Under the pieces are notes generated by a model. It had not been told where the DNA came from and did no database searches. It saw nothing but the letters and a program-made list of their open reading frames with translations. DNA of 64,000 nucleotides from Caldilineaceae bacterium (GTDB taxonomy: Bacteria > Chloroflexota > Anaerolineae > Caldilineales > Caldilineaceae), in the NCBI GenBank assembly GCA_020846635.1, contig JADLDO010000028.1, forward strand, positions 682,001 to 746,000. Direction: 5' to 3'. Made by a program: the position numbers and the translations under genes. Shown here one piece after another: positions 51,396 through 59,668 of the stretch (position 1 is the first letter of the stretch; each line of letters opens with the position of its first letter).

Positions 51396-52967
51396 TTACT
51401 CTGCCGCTATGCTGGAGATGACTCCTGGCAGGTAGGCGCGCTCCGGTAGGGGCGTCCAGGTATCGCGGGCATAGCGCGCCACAAAGCCGCTGTAGACTTC
51501 GTCCGGTTGGCCTGTATTTACGCTCAAGCCGCTGCCTAGATCAATTGACCCGCGAAACTCACCAGCGATCAGGACGTTGCTGTAGGAATCAATGGCTATG
51601 GCGCGTGCAACATCGTCTAGTGGGTTGACCATGCCCTGCGCTTGGTACAACTGCCCCTGCTGCGTATATTTGGCAAGGAAGATATCCGCCGCGCCACTGC
51701 TGATCAGCTCGGTGGCGGTGTCGCCTGGTTCAACGTCCATCATGCCGGCAAAGGTACCCAGCAGATAGAGACTGCCAAATGAGTCCTGGGCAATGCCGCC
51801 CAGTGTCTCGCTCTGTTCGCCACCGATGCCAAATGCCCAGTGGAATTCCCGCCCTGGGGCCGGGCCATAGCGGGTGAGGAAGATGTCGTGCTGCCCGCGA
51901 CTTTCGATGACCCCGCCATCACCAAGCCGGTCAAAATCGGCGCTGCCTTCAAATTCGCCGCTGACATAGAAGGAACCATCCGGCTCGACCAAGAGATGCG
52001 CGTTTCTGTCTGTTCCTGCGCCCCCCAAATGGGTTGATGTCCTCCACGCGCCGGCGGGCGTTAAGATCGTGACAAAGATGTCTGTCCTGCCATAGCTCCG
52101 CACTTCAAAGGAAGTCCAGGTCGGGTCAAGGTCCGCTTCACCGGCAAAGGTTCCTACCAGATAAATATGTTCCGCAGCGTCCAGGGCAATGTCCGTGGGC
52201 TCGTCATCTTCGTCGCCTCCCAGGACACGTACAAGGGTGAGATAACCCGCATTGTTGAAGCGGGCCATAAAGACATCCGTTCCTCCAACGCTGCTGTGTT
52301 CAAAGGAGGGCGTCTCGGATAGCTCCGATTGAAAAATGATTTTGCCCTCGAATTTGCCTGTGATATAGAGACCGGAACGGGAATCCGTTGTCACGGCAAT
52401 GCCAGTGTCTTCATTCTCATCGCCCGCTGTCCAGCCCCATTGCAGCGTGCCATCGGGCAAGAGGCGCAGCAAGAAGATATCATGGTCGCCTTTGCTCACT
52501 GCCCGAAAGACGCCTGGGCCTGGGTCCAAATCTGCTTCGCCTTCAAAGCTGCCGACCACACCGATTTGAACCATTGAGTCGACAACAATGTCATTGATTT
52601 TAACGTCGCCGTTGCCTGCCAGCCGGTATGTCCAGACAAGGTTGCCCGCCGGGCCATATTTGGCGATATAACTCACATCATCGGGGCCACCTGAGAGCAG
52701 ATGCTCGCCGGGGCCTGGGTCAAAGTCAACGGTGCCGCGCAGACCACCCGCCACAAAGACTTCGCCACTGGCGCTCAAACTCATGGCTGTGACCTCGACA
52801 TTTTGATCACTGGCTAAGGGGTGTGCCCATTGCGAGCTCTCCTGTGCCTGGGCGGCTGGAATGTCCCACAGGAGCGCAAAGCCCAACGCGAGCAGGGTCA
52901 CAACAAAGAGAGTCAGAGCCAGGGACGCCAGGCGATTGCGCCGGCGATGTATGGTGTATGTCATCAT
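51396..52967 (-). CDS. Secreted SBBP-type beta-propeller protein
   Basis: 523 residues. Signal peptide (hydrophobic LALTLFVVTLLALGFALL) ends near AQA/QES. The rest has about seven ~60-residue repeats: an Ile/Leu-rich strand, then FxGxADLDPGPG, DIFLLRL or DIFLAKY, and GVVGSF/LVGTF, as in SBBP bacterial propellers. The FDPGPG/DLDPGPG motif recurs clearly. C-terminal ERAYLPGVISS matches the terminal hydrophobic motif of other exported proteins here. No catalytic residues evident; likely a cell-surface or extracellular binding protein. Confidence 0.8.
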   Translation of the reverse strand: MMTYTIHRRRNRLASLALTLFVVTLLALGFALLWDIPAAQAQESSQWAHPLASDQNVEVTAMSLSASGEVFVAGGLRGTVDFDPGPGEHLLSGGPDDVSYIAKYGPAGNLVWTYRLAGNGDVKINDIVVDSMVQIGVVGSFEGEADLDPGPGVFRAVSKGDHDIFLLRLLPDGTLQWGWTAGDENEDTGIAVTTDSRSGLYITGKFEGKIIFQSELSETPSFEHSSVGGTDVFMARFNNAGYLTLVRVLGGDEDDEPTDIALDAAEHIYLVGTFAGEADLDPTWTSFEVRSYGRTDIFVTILTPAGAWRTSTHLGGAGTDRNAHLLVEPDGSFYVSGEFEGSADFDRLGDGGVIESRGQHDIFLTRYGPAPGREFHWAFGIGGEQSETLGGIAQDSFGSLYLLGTFAGMMDVEPGDTATELISSGAADIFLAKYTQQGQLYQAQGMVNPLDDVARAIAIDSYSNVLIAGEFRGSIDLGSGLSVNTGQPDEVYSGFVARYARDTWTPLPERAYLPGVISSIAAE

Positions 52968-53182
52968 TCATGTTCTTTCTACATCGTTTTGATTTCGTTC
53001 TCATCTCAATACATCACGCTCTATTTGCCAAATTTGCATCACAGTGATCTCTTGTCCTTTGGGAGCGCATGATGTTGTGAAATGTATTTGCCGGGAGGAT
53101 GAGCTTATGATCCTTGCAGAGTCATGCACTCGCGCGTTACAATCGCACGCAAGCATACAACACCTACCGTTTAGGAGCCGTT

Positions 53183-54010
53183 ATGAGCGCCACGTTTCCG
53201 CTGGTTGATAGTCATGTTCATGTCGCCAACAACTGGTATGAGCCTGTTGACACGCTGCTCTATCATCTTGACGCCAATGGCGTGGATCAGGCAGTTCTTG
53301 TGCAGCAGGGAGGGCAGTTCAATAATGACTATATCCTTGAATGTGCACGCTCCTATTCAGACCGGCTGTATGCCGTGGTCTTGGTAGATGCAAGCCATCC
53401 CCAGGCAGTCGCCCAGTTAAAGGCCCTGGCAGAGCAAGGCGCACATGGAATACGCCTGCGTCCCACGGATCGTTCCCCCGGCGATGATCCACTGTTGATT
53501 TGGGGGCAGGCCGCGGCATTGGGCCTGCCGATTAGCTGTGCTGGAAATGTGGAACGTTTTCTCGATCCGGCCTTTGCGCAGATTGTTGAGTCATTGCCCA
53601 ACGCGACCTTTATCATCGAGCATTTGGGGTCGGTGAATCTGCCCGATGGCGAAACGGCTCCCTATGCGCTGCGCCGTCAGGTCTTTGCTTTGGCGCGTTA
53701 TCCCAATGTAGCAATCAAATTTCATGGCCTGGGCGAAATCTGCCCGCGGCTGGAACCTTTCCCCCAGCCCTTTCCGTTTGATCGTGCATATCTGGAGCTG
53801 TTTGACCTGGCCTATGCAGCCTTTGGTGCAGAGCGGATGTTATGGGGGAGCGATTTCCCGCCGGTCAGCGGGCGCGAGGGATATGCCAACGCGCTGCGCT
53901 GGCCCCAGGAGCATTTCTCCACACTGCCCGCCGTCGAACAGGCGTTGCTTTTTGGCGGCACTGCCCAGCGTATCTATGGCAAGATTGGCAGGCAGGAGGG
54001 AGAATACTAA
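53183..54010 (+). CDS. Amidohydrolase family 2 protein
   Basis: 275 residues with the TIM-barrel amidohydrolase-2 signature: DSHVHV (H11, H13) after strand 1, IIEHLGS, VAIKFHGLGE and LWGSDFPP with the catalytic Asp. Members hydrolyse or decarboxylate aromatic and lactone compounds (for example 2-pyrone-4,6-dicarboxylate hydrolase). It is followed two bases later by an intradiol dioxygenase gene, consistent with aromatic-compound degradation, although the dioxygenase is exported and this is cytoplasmic. ATG at 53183 has GGAG upstream. Confidence 0.88.
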   Translation: MSATFPLVDSHVHVANNWYEPVDTLLYHLDANGVDQAVLVQQGGQFNNDYILECARSYSDRLYAVVLVDASHPQAVAQLKALAEQGAHGIRLRPTDRSPGDDPLLIWGQAAALGLPISCAGNVERFLDPAFAQIVESLPNATFIIEHLGSVNLPDGETAPYALRRQVFALARYPNVAIKFHGLGEICPRLEPFPQPFPFDRAYLELFDLAYAAFGAERMLWGSDFPPVSGREGYANALRWPQEHFSTLPAVEQALLFGGTAQRIYGKIGRQEGEY

Positions 54011-54012
54011 GA

Positions 54013-54735
54013 ATGGCAGATAGCCGTATATCACACTTTACTTCGCGGCGCGCGTTTTTGCGCGCTGCCCTCACATTACCGGCAGGTGCTATGTTGGCAA
54101 GCTGTATTGCCCCCGCGGCTACACCTGCAACCGTTGAGCCCGCACCTGCGCCCAACGACACGCCTGCCAGTGCCCCCACTCCGGCAGAAGAAGCCGCCTC
54201 TGCGGATACGCCGGATCTCGCTGCGGTTTTGGAGCCGACACCGGCCTGTGGTGACGACGATGATGAGCCGACCCTTGCCCAAACCGAAGGCCCCTATTAC
54301 ACCCCCAACACGCCGGAGCGTACCTCCTTGTTGGAGCCTGGGATTACCGGGAGAAATCTATTGCTCAGTGGCTTTGTGCTGAAGACAGATTGCACGCCGG
54401 TTGCGCGTGCGCTGGTAGACTTCTGGCACTGTGATGATGCTGGGGTCTATGACAATGCAGGCTACCGGCTGCGCGGTCACCAATTCACCGATGAGCAAGG
54501 GCGCTATCAATTGACGACGATTGTCCCTGGACTTTACACCGGGCGGACACGCCATATCCATGTCAAGGTGCAAGCCCCCAACCAGCCTGTATTGACCACG
54601 CAGCTCTACTTCCCGGATGAGCCTGCTAACGCCCTCGATGGTATTTTCCATCCCTCGTTGGTGGTGGCAGTGAGTGAAGCAGCCGGTGACGCAGATGCGG
54701 GTATGAACGCACTGTTTGACTTTGTGCTTGTCTAA
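54013..54735 (+). CDS. Tat-exported lipoprotein, intradiol ring-cleavage dioxygenase
   Basis: 240 residues. The N-terminus SRRAFLRAALTLPAG is a twin-arginine signal ending in lipobox LASC (C31), then a Pro/Ala-rich linker to ~75. The dioxygenase core follows: EGPYYTPN, FWHCDDAGVYDN, VPGLYTGRTRHIHV. Expected non-heme Fe(III) ligands are Y146, Y175, H181 and H183. Such enzymes cleave catechol-type rings between the hydroxyls; folded export via Tat fits an iron enzyme. Translationally linked to the amidohydrolase gene (two-base gap). Substrate unknown, possibly lignin-derived aromatics outside the membrane. Confidence 0.9.
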   Translation: MADSRISHFTSRRAFLRAALTLPAGAMLASCIAPAATPATVEPAPAPNDTPASAPTPAEEAASADTPDLAAVLEPTPACGDDDDEPTLAQTEGPYYTPNTPERTSLLEPGITGRNLLLSGFVLKTDCTPVARALVDFWHCDDAGVYDNAGYRLRGHQFTDEQGRYQLTTIVPGLYTGRTRHIHVKVQAPNQPVLTTQLYFPDEPANALDGIFHPSLVVAVSEAAGDADAGMNALFDFVLV

Positions 54736-54772
54736 GCTCCCCGCTGGACTTGTAGCCTTACGTGTACTACAA

Positions 54773-54805
54773 ACCCTCCCGGAAGCTCCAAGCTTCCGGG
54801 AGGGT
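54773..54805. repeat. Dispersed hairpin family 1, short form
   Basis: Arms ACCCTCCCGGAAGCT (54773-54787) and its perfect complement (54791-54805), 3-base loop, 38 bases after the dioxygenase stop. Confidence 0.75.
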
Positions 54806-54861
54806 GGTCTTAGTGGTGCATCAGAGGCCGCCCAGGGCTAAAGCCGCAGGGCTACAGGACA

Positions 54862-54916
54862 ACGCCCCCTGAACGGGGCTTCAGCCGCGGCTTGCCAAGC
54901 CCCGTTCAGGGGGCGT
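54862..54916. terminator. Long 20-base-pair hairpin between convergent genes
   Basis: 54862-54881 (ACGCCCCCTGAACGGGGCTT) is perfectly complementary to 54897-54916 across a 15-base loop. It lies 57 bases before the end of the minus-strand epimerase gene; no T-run follows. Confidence 0.5.
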
Positions 54917-54972
54917 CGCTCATAGCCGCGCCCAGGGGGCTCCCGTTTACCGTCCGGCGGTGCGGGTCGGGT

Positions 54973-55806
54973 CTATGCCGTGGCAGTTTCGCGGAAGGTG
55001 TGTTGGGGCTGCCAGCCTAGCACCTGTTTGGCCTTGCTGTTGTCCACCAGCGCCTTGAAGGGATCGGCCTCGTACTCTGCGCCACCGCGCCACGGTACAT
55101 CGGGATGAACTTTCGCCGCCATCTCGCGACTGGGCGTGTTGGAAGCGATGTCGTCCGCACAGAGCAGCAGCGTCACATGACCAGGATCGGGACAGGTGAG
55201 GCCAAGAACCGCCGCGGCTGCGACATCCTCCACATGGCACAAAGCGCCATACTCCCACGAATTCTTCCACTCTGAATCTGGATTTTCTGCCCAACGCTTG
55301 CGGATGGCAGGGTAACGGTCGGGCAGTGCAACGCCGGGTGGACGCAGGCAGATGGTGGTGATGCCTGTGTTGAAGGTGAAGTATTCACACATCTGTTCGG
55401 CCAGGCGTTTCATCATGCCATAGGTGCTGCGCGGGCGCGCGGGATGGTCGTCGTCAATCGGGAAATAGTCGGGGGCATGTTGGCCCATGAAGATTCCCAG
55501 TGCGTTGACGCTGCTAAAGTAGACGACGCGCTTGCAGCCGGCTTCCTTCGCCGCCATCAGCACATGCCATGTCCCTTGCAGCCCCACCGACATGGTTTCG
55601 TCGGGGTCGTCTGTGCGCGCCCCCAAAAGCGATGCAAGATGGATGATGGCATCGCAGCCTTGCGCGGCAGCGCGCACAGCCGCACCATCGAGCATATCTT
55701 TCCCCAATACCTTGTCGTACTCCACAACGGTGTGTCCCGCGGCCTGCAACTGCTTCGTAATGACAGACCCAATGCGACCACGGCTACCCGTGACTAATAC
55801 CTGCAT
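54973..55806 (-). CDS. NAD-dependent epimerase/dehydratase (extended SDR)
   Basis: 277 residues. N-terminal nucleotide motif VLVTGSRGRIGSVI, IHLASLLGA, and the catalytic YxxxK in STYGMMKRLAEQM preceded by a Ser in YFSSVNALG. The C-terminal substrate region includes FNTGITTICLRPPGVALP. Length and motifs match sugar-nucleotide epimerase/dehydratase-like proteins acting on soluble or lipid-linked substrates. Substrate unknown. The upstream membrane-protein gene ends 46 bases before its start and may be co-transcribed. Confidence 0.9.
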   Translation of the reverse strand: MQVLVTGSRGRIGSVITKQLQAAGHTVVEYDKVLGKDMLDGAAVRAAAQGCDAIIHLASLLGARTDDPDETMSVGLQGTWHVLMAAKEAGCKRVVYFSSVNALGIFMGQHAPDYFPIDDDHPARPRSTYGMMKRLAEQMCEYFTFNTGITTICLRPPGVALPDRYPAIRKRWAENPDSEWKNSWEYGALCHVEDVAAAAVLGLTCPDPGHVTLLLCADDIASNTPSREMAAKVHPDVPWRGGAEYEADPFKALVDNSKAKQVLGWQPQHTFRETATA

Positions 55807-55852
55807 ACTTCATGCTCCTAGCAAAAATTTGAGGTGATATGGTAATAGATAA

Positions 55853-56932
55853 CTATTGTGTAACTTCCGCCGGAACCGCGGGCGGTACGACTAAATAGCT
55901 GAGTAGCCAACCAGCAAGGCTCGCTTCCACGATGGTTCCCGTCCACAGGTGGATGCTCCAGTGGGTGCCTTCGGTGAAAAGCAGGGCAATGAAGTAGCTC
56001 CCCATCAGCAGAAAAGGTGCCAGCGCCGCAAAAACGCGCAGCGCATTTTTCTTCTCCATCAGCGGCTCCAGGCGCAGCCGCACAACCTCTACGAGCAACA
56101 CAGCCACGAACATAGCCAGCATCAACCAGAGCGTGTAGTCATGGTGCCAGTTGACAATCGCCATAGCGAAAGTGTCGATGCCCAGGATCAGAATCAAACT
56201 GCCCGCGGGCAGCCGCCAGCGCCGTATTGCCAGGAGGATCGGCCCCATAGTGAACAGGGTCGTCAGCAAGACGCCGGAGACACCGGCGATTTCTACGAAG
56301 CGTGAGCCATCGTCATGAGCGGCCCCCGCAATCGTGCTGACCAGCGGGTGCGAGGCCATTAGCAGAAAGCTGAGTCCTGACACTAACGTGGTGAGCGAGA
56401 GCAGCGCAGGCCCACCATCCGTCCAGGATAGCCGCTTGCCCGGACGCGCCCAGGCGGCGCGCAGTGGCCCTGTGTTGATCAGCGCCATGCCCAACGCCAA
56501 GACAAGATGGCTGGGGCTAAAGAGTGCGTCAAAGTCCGCTTCGACGCCAAAGAGTTCATGCCAGAGCATATCGCCCACGCCCCCCACGGCAAAGAGCAGC
56601 ACCCCAAACATGGAGAGGGAATAGCCTGCGGGCAGCGCTTGATTCCAGGCTATCCCTCGGCGGTGATTGATCCAGAGCGTGGTCACCAGGAGGAGAACAA
56701 TCAGCAAGAAGCCGCTGTAAAAGAAGGCATGACAGATCGTGAAGAAGGATTGGTCTGTCTTGTCATGGTTGTGTGCCCAGCCATCGAGATAAAGCCCACC
56801 CAAGAAGATCAGACCCAGCAGGCTCATGGCCCACTCAAAACGCACTCCCCCAATCAGACGATCCGGCGTGCTTGTGAAACTTGGGCCTTGCACGCGCTGT
56901 GCGTGAGGCTGACGGTGGACAAGGCTGCTCAT
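55853..56932 (-). CDS. Unknown polytopic membrane protein, His-rich
   Basis: 359 residues with about nine or ten membrane helices. Conserved-looking His/Asp positions lie in helices or loops: GWAHNHDKTDQSF, DMLWHELFGVEADFDALFSPSHL and VNWHHDYTLW. The pattern suggests metal or heme coordination or proton transfer, but I recognise no family. ATG at 56932 has AGGAG seven bases upstream; the frame continues 24 codons further into a low-complexity repeat (56950-56990), which argues against the longer version. Confidence 0.6.
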   Translation of the reverse strand: MSSLVHRQPHAQRVQGPSFTSTPDRLIGGVRFEWAMSLLGLIFLGGLYLDGWAHNHDKTDQSFFTICHAFFYSGFLLIVLLLVTTLWINHRRGIAWNQALPAGYSLSMFGVLLFAVGGVGDMLWHELFGVEADFDALFSPSHLVLALGMALINTGPLRAAWARPGKRLSWTDGGPALLSLTTLVSGLSFLLMASHPLVSTIAGAAHDDGSRFVEIAGVSGVLLTTLFTMGPILLAIRRWRLPAGSLILILGIDTFAMAIVNWHHDYTLWLMLAMFVAVLLVEVVRLRLEPLMEKKNALRVFAALAPFLLMGSYFIALLFTEGTHWSIHLWTGTIVEASLAGWLLSYLVVPPAVPAEVTQ

Positions 56933-57074
56933 GGATAGCTCCTGTTGGTCAGTCGCGGAGACAAGGACGCAGAAAGACACAGAAAGACGCAGAAAGAAGA
57001 TCACAAATCTTACGTGGCGGCATGGAAAGACGCGTAATGGACTTGATCAGATTGTATCACAAAAGCGTGCTAGG

Positions 57075-57671
57075 CTATTCGTCCTGCGCGCGGCTCTGCC
57101 GGTAGCGAGTGAGCAATGCGCGGAAACCGCGCCGCGGGTCGGCGGGATAGGCTCCTTTGAGTGCGCGATATTGTTCCAGCCAGGCGGGATAGAGTTGTTT
57201 GGCGGACTCAGCATTGGCAAAGCGAGGGCTACCGAGTTGTTCGAGCAACCAAAGATTGCAGGCGAGCGGCGGCGCTCCTGATGCGAGATGGAGGGCGGCG
57301 ACGCTGGATAACACTGGGTTGGCTTGGGTAAAGTGGGTGAAAAACCGATAGGTCAGTGTCTCCAGCGTCGCCGGAAAGAGGGGCCATACCCGGAGATCCA
57401 GGCCGATCCCAGGTTGGCGGAGAGGCAAATAGGTAAGCGCCAACGCAACCTCACGCGCAGGGATATCATGCGCCTTGCGGCTGTCCACTACGTAAAGCGC
57501 CAGCGTTTCATACGCCGACGGTGCTTCTGCGGTAAAGGTGTGTGGCCCCACGATCAGGGTTTCGGGCCACGACAACTCAACTGCGTAGGTATTAGCTAGG
57601 GTGTGCAGCCAGCCCACCAAGTCGCCGGGGGCGGCGTGCAGGTGTGCACACAGTTGCACTTGCAGATCCAT
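57075..57671 (-). CDS. Hypothetical protein
   Basis: 198 residues, soluble, mixed alpha/beta composition, with no signal peptide or membrane helix. Short stretches such as VVDSRKAHDIPAREVALAL and VSSVAALHLASGAPP-like Ala-rich segments do not match a family I know. Codon use and a clean frame support it as real. It is flanked by the membrane-protein gene and, divergently, by the BrkB gene. Confidence 0.55.
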   Translation of the reverse strand: MDLQVQLCAHLHAAPGDLVGWLHTLANTYAVELSWPETLIVGPHTFTAEAPSAYETLALYVVDSRKAHDIPAREVALALTYLPLRQPGIGLDLRVWPLFPATLETLTYRFFTHFTQANPVLSSVAALHLASGAPPLACNLWLLEQLGSPRFANAESAKQLYPAWLEQYRALKGAYPADPRRGFRALLTRYRQSRAQDE

Positions 57672-57839
57672 GACGGTTGACGAGGACGGGCCGGCTCGCC
57701 TCTACCCGCCAATTTAGCACATATGTTCTAGGATTGCAAGAGGCAATTTCGATGAGTGTTCAGAGACAGGTTATAATCTGTGGAAATCGAAGTTGCTGCG
57801 TGGGGATGGTCGGATTTGGCAAAGCCGGGAGCAGGCATC

Positions 57840-58751
57840 GTGGCAGGTCGGACACACAAGTACTTTGGTATCTTCAAAGAAGCCTTCAGGCATTGGAGTG
57901 AAGACAAGGCGCAGCGCTTGGCCGCGGCCCTGTCCTATTACACCCTCTTTTCGCTAGCCCCCTCCTTGATCATCGTCGTCGGGCTGGTGGGCTTAATCAT
58001 TGACCAAAAGCGTGTCGAAACGGAAATAGCGCATCAGGTTGAACTTCTGCTTGGGTCAGATGGCGCAGGGCTGGTACGGCAGATGTTGGAAAACAGAACC
58101 GATTGGAACAACAGCCTATTCGCCACAAGTGTGGGGTTGGCAACGCTCTTATTTGGCGCATCGGGTGTCTTTGCACAACTCCAGAGCGCGCTCAATTTCA
58201 TCTGGGGCGTGCGCGCCAAACCCCATCTGGGGATGCTCAACTTTCTACGCAGGCGTGTCTTTGCGTTTGCGATGCTCCTGGTGGTCGGCTTTATGCTAAC
58301 GCTCTTTGTAGTGCTGAGTACCTGGCTCGTGCTGATTGATGGCTGGTTGCGCGCAGTGATGCCCGAACTTCACCTGATTTTCAATGTTGGCAATGTCGTG
58401 CTCTCCTTCACGGTGACGATGTTGCTCTTTGCCCTGCTCTTCAAGATCATGCCGGATGTCACGATTCGTTGGCATGACATTTGGGTAGGCGCAGCGGTGA
58501 CGGCGCTGCTTTTTAACCTGGGCAAGTGGGGCATCGGCCTCTATTTGGGCAATAGCGCGCTGACGCGAACCTTTGGCGCAGGCGGGGCATTGGTTGCGCT
58601 GCTGGTGTGGATCTATTATTCAGCCCAAATTGTCCTGTATGGAGCCGAGTTTATCAAGGTCTTTGCCACACAGCGGGGACGCGCTGTGCTTCCCGCTGCT
58701 CATGCCATCAACGTCAACTGGACACCCGAAGACGCCACGCTTACGGATTAA
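57840..58751 (+). CDS. YihY/BrkB-family inner-membrane protein
   Basis: 303 residues with the BrkB pattern: KAQRLAAALSYYTLFSLAPS, LLFGASGVFAQLQSALNFIW, and FAGxGALVALLVWIYYSAQI-type C-terminal helices (FGAGGALVALLVWIYYS). Six helices. Despite the old name, members are not RNase BN; function remains unclear, possibly an exporter. Start: GTG at 57840 has GGGAG eight bases upstream; a GTG at 57780 lies only two bases after a TATAAT and is rejected. Confidence 0.88.
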   Translation: MAGRTHKYFGIFKEAFRHWSEDKAQRLAAALSYYTLFSLAPSLIIVVGLVGLIIDQKRVETEIAHQVELLLGSDGAGLVRQMLENRTDWNNSLFATSVGLATLLFGASGVFAQLQSALNFIWGVRAKPHLGMLNFLRRRVFAFAMLLVVGFMLTLFVVLSTWLVLIDGWLRAVMPELHLIFNVGNVVLSFTVTMLLFALLFKIMPDVTIRWHDIWVGAAVTALLFNLGKWGIGLYLGNSALTRTFGAGGALVALLVWIYYSAQIVLYGAEFIKVFATQRGRAVLPAAHAINVNWTPEDATLTD

Positions 58752-58811
58752 TCAACCCGCCGTTGCTGGATGAGCAGCGCAACCGGCAACTTTGTGCAGG
58801 AAACTTTTGCT

Positions 58812-59525
58812 ATGGAAACCTTTGACTTGCAGCGCATGTTCGTGGGCGATCTCTCCTGGGGCTTTGCGCTGGAGATCGCGCTGCGTTCGAGCATCATGTA
58901 TGTCTATACCTTTATCATGGTGCGCGTCATGGGCAAGCGCACAGCACAGCAGTTAACGCCCTTTGAGTTTCTGATTGTGATTGCCTTGGGGTCTGCGGTG
59001 GGCGACCCGATGTTCTATCCTGATGTGCCGCTGCTTGCCGCGCTTCTGGTCATCACGGTGATTGTAGGGCTGGAGCAGGTGGTCTCGATTGCCGGGCAGC
59101 GTAGTATGCACATTGCCCGCCAGTTGGAGGGGAAACCCTATACCGTTGTGATTGACGGGCGGTTGGATCTGGAAGGGATGAAGCGCGAGACTGTGGCGCT
59201 CGAAGAATTGTTCGGTGAATTGCGTCGCGAAGGCGTAGAGCAGCTAGGCCAGGTGAAATATGCTTGTGTCGAACAATCGGGCGTGATCAGTGTGGTGCGC
59301 TATCGTGATGAGCAGGTGCGTCCGGGCCTTGCAATTATACCTCCCTGGGATGTGCGTCCCCCTGCGAGCTATGCGGTGCCGGATGTCGTTCCCAAAGCCG
59401 GTACTTATGTCTGTTTGAACTGTGGGCAGCGCCACGATTATGCGGAAGGTGATCGACTCCTGCTCTGTCCGGCGTGTGCCAATGACAAGTGGAGCGATGG
59501 CGTATTAGAGTCGAGCCCGATGTGA
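58812..59525 (+). CDS. DUF421 (YetF-like) membrane protein with C-terminal zinc ribbon
   Basis: 237 residues. Three N-terminal helices (about 18-110) with RVMGKRTAQQLTPFEFLIVIALG's core, then the cytoplasmic beta-rich DUF421 domain (YTVVIDGRLDLEGMK, VKYACVEQSGVISV). Unusually, ~45 further residues form a four-Cys knuckle: CLNCG and CPAC, predicted to bind zinc. YetF family proteins are membrane proteins of unknown function linked to spore/membrane processes. ATG at 58812 has AGGAAA nine bases upstream; a start 14 codons earlier lacks a site. Follows the BrkB gene by 60 bases, likely in one transcript. Confidence 0.85.
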   Translation: METFDLQRMFVGDLSWGFALEIALRSSIMYVYTFIMVRVMGKRTAQQLTPFEFLIVIALGSAVGDPMFYPDVPLLAALLVITVIVGLEQVVSIAGQRSMHIARQLEGKPYTVVIDGRLDLEGMKRETVALEELFGELRREGVEQLGQVKYACVEQSGVISVVRYRDEQVRPGLAIIPPWDVRPPASYAVPDVVPKAGTYVCLNCGQRHDYAEGDRLLLCPACANDKWSDGVLESSPM

Positions 59526-59560
59526 GCCATTTGGCAGTTGAGACATAACCTGTCGCGACA

Positions 59561-59606
59561 ACCCTCCCGGAAGCGGCCCAGAGGGCTCCGCAGCTTCCGG
59601 GAGGGT
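59561..59606. repeat. Dispersed hairpin family 1, long form
   Basis: Arms ACCCTCCCGGAAGC (59561-59574) and perfect complement (59593-59606). The 18-base centre contains GCCCAGAGGGCTCC, the reverse complement of the core in the copy at 12913-12953. Confidence 0.7.
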
Positions 59607-59668
59607 GAATACCAAGATACTTAGTTTATAGTGTACTTACCGCTGCTCCGCAGATGTTGAAACGAGCG

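Noticed and set aside
57772-57785. TATAAT immediately before GTG at 57780 as promoter/start pair
   Set aside because: A start codon two bases after the -10 is impossible for that promoter; the GTG at 57840 has a real ribosome site.
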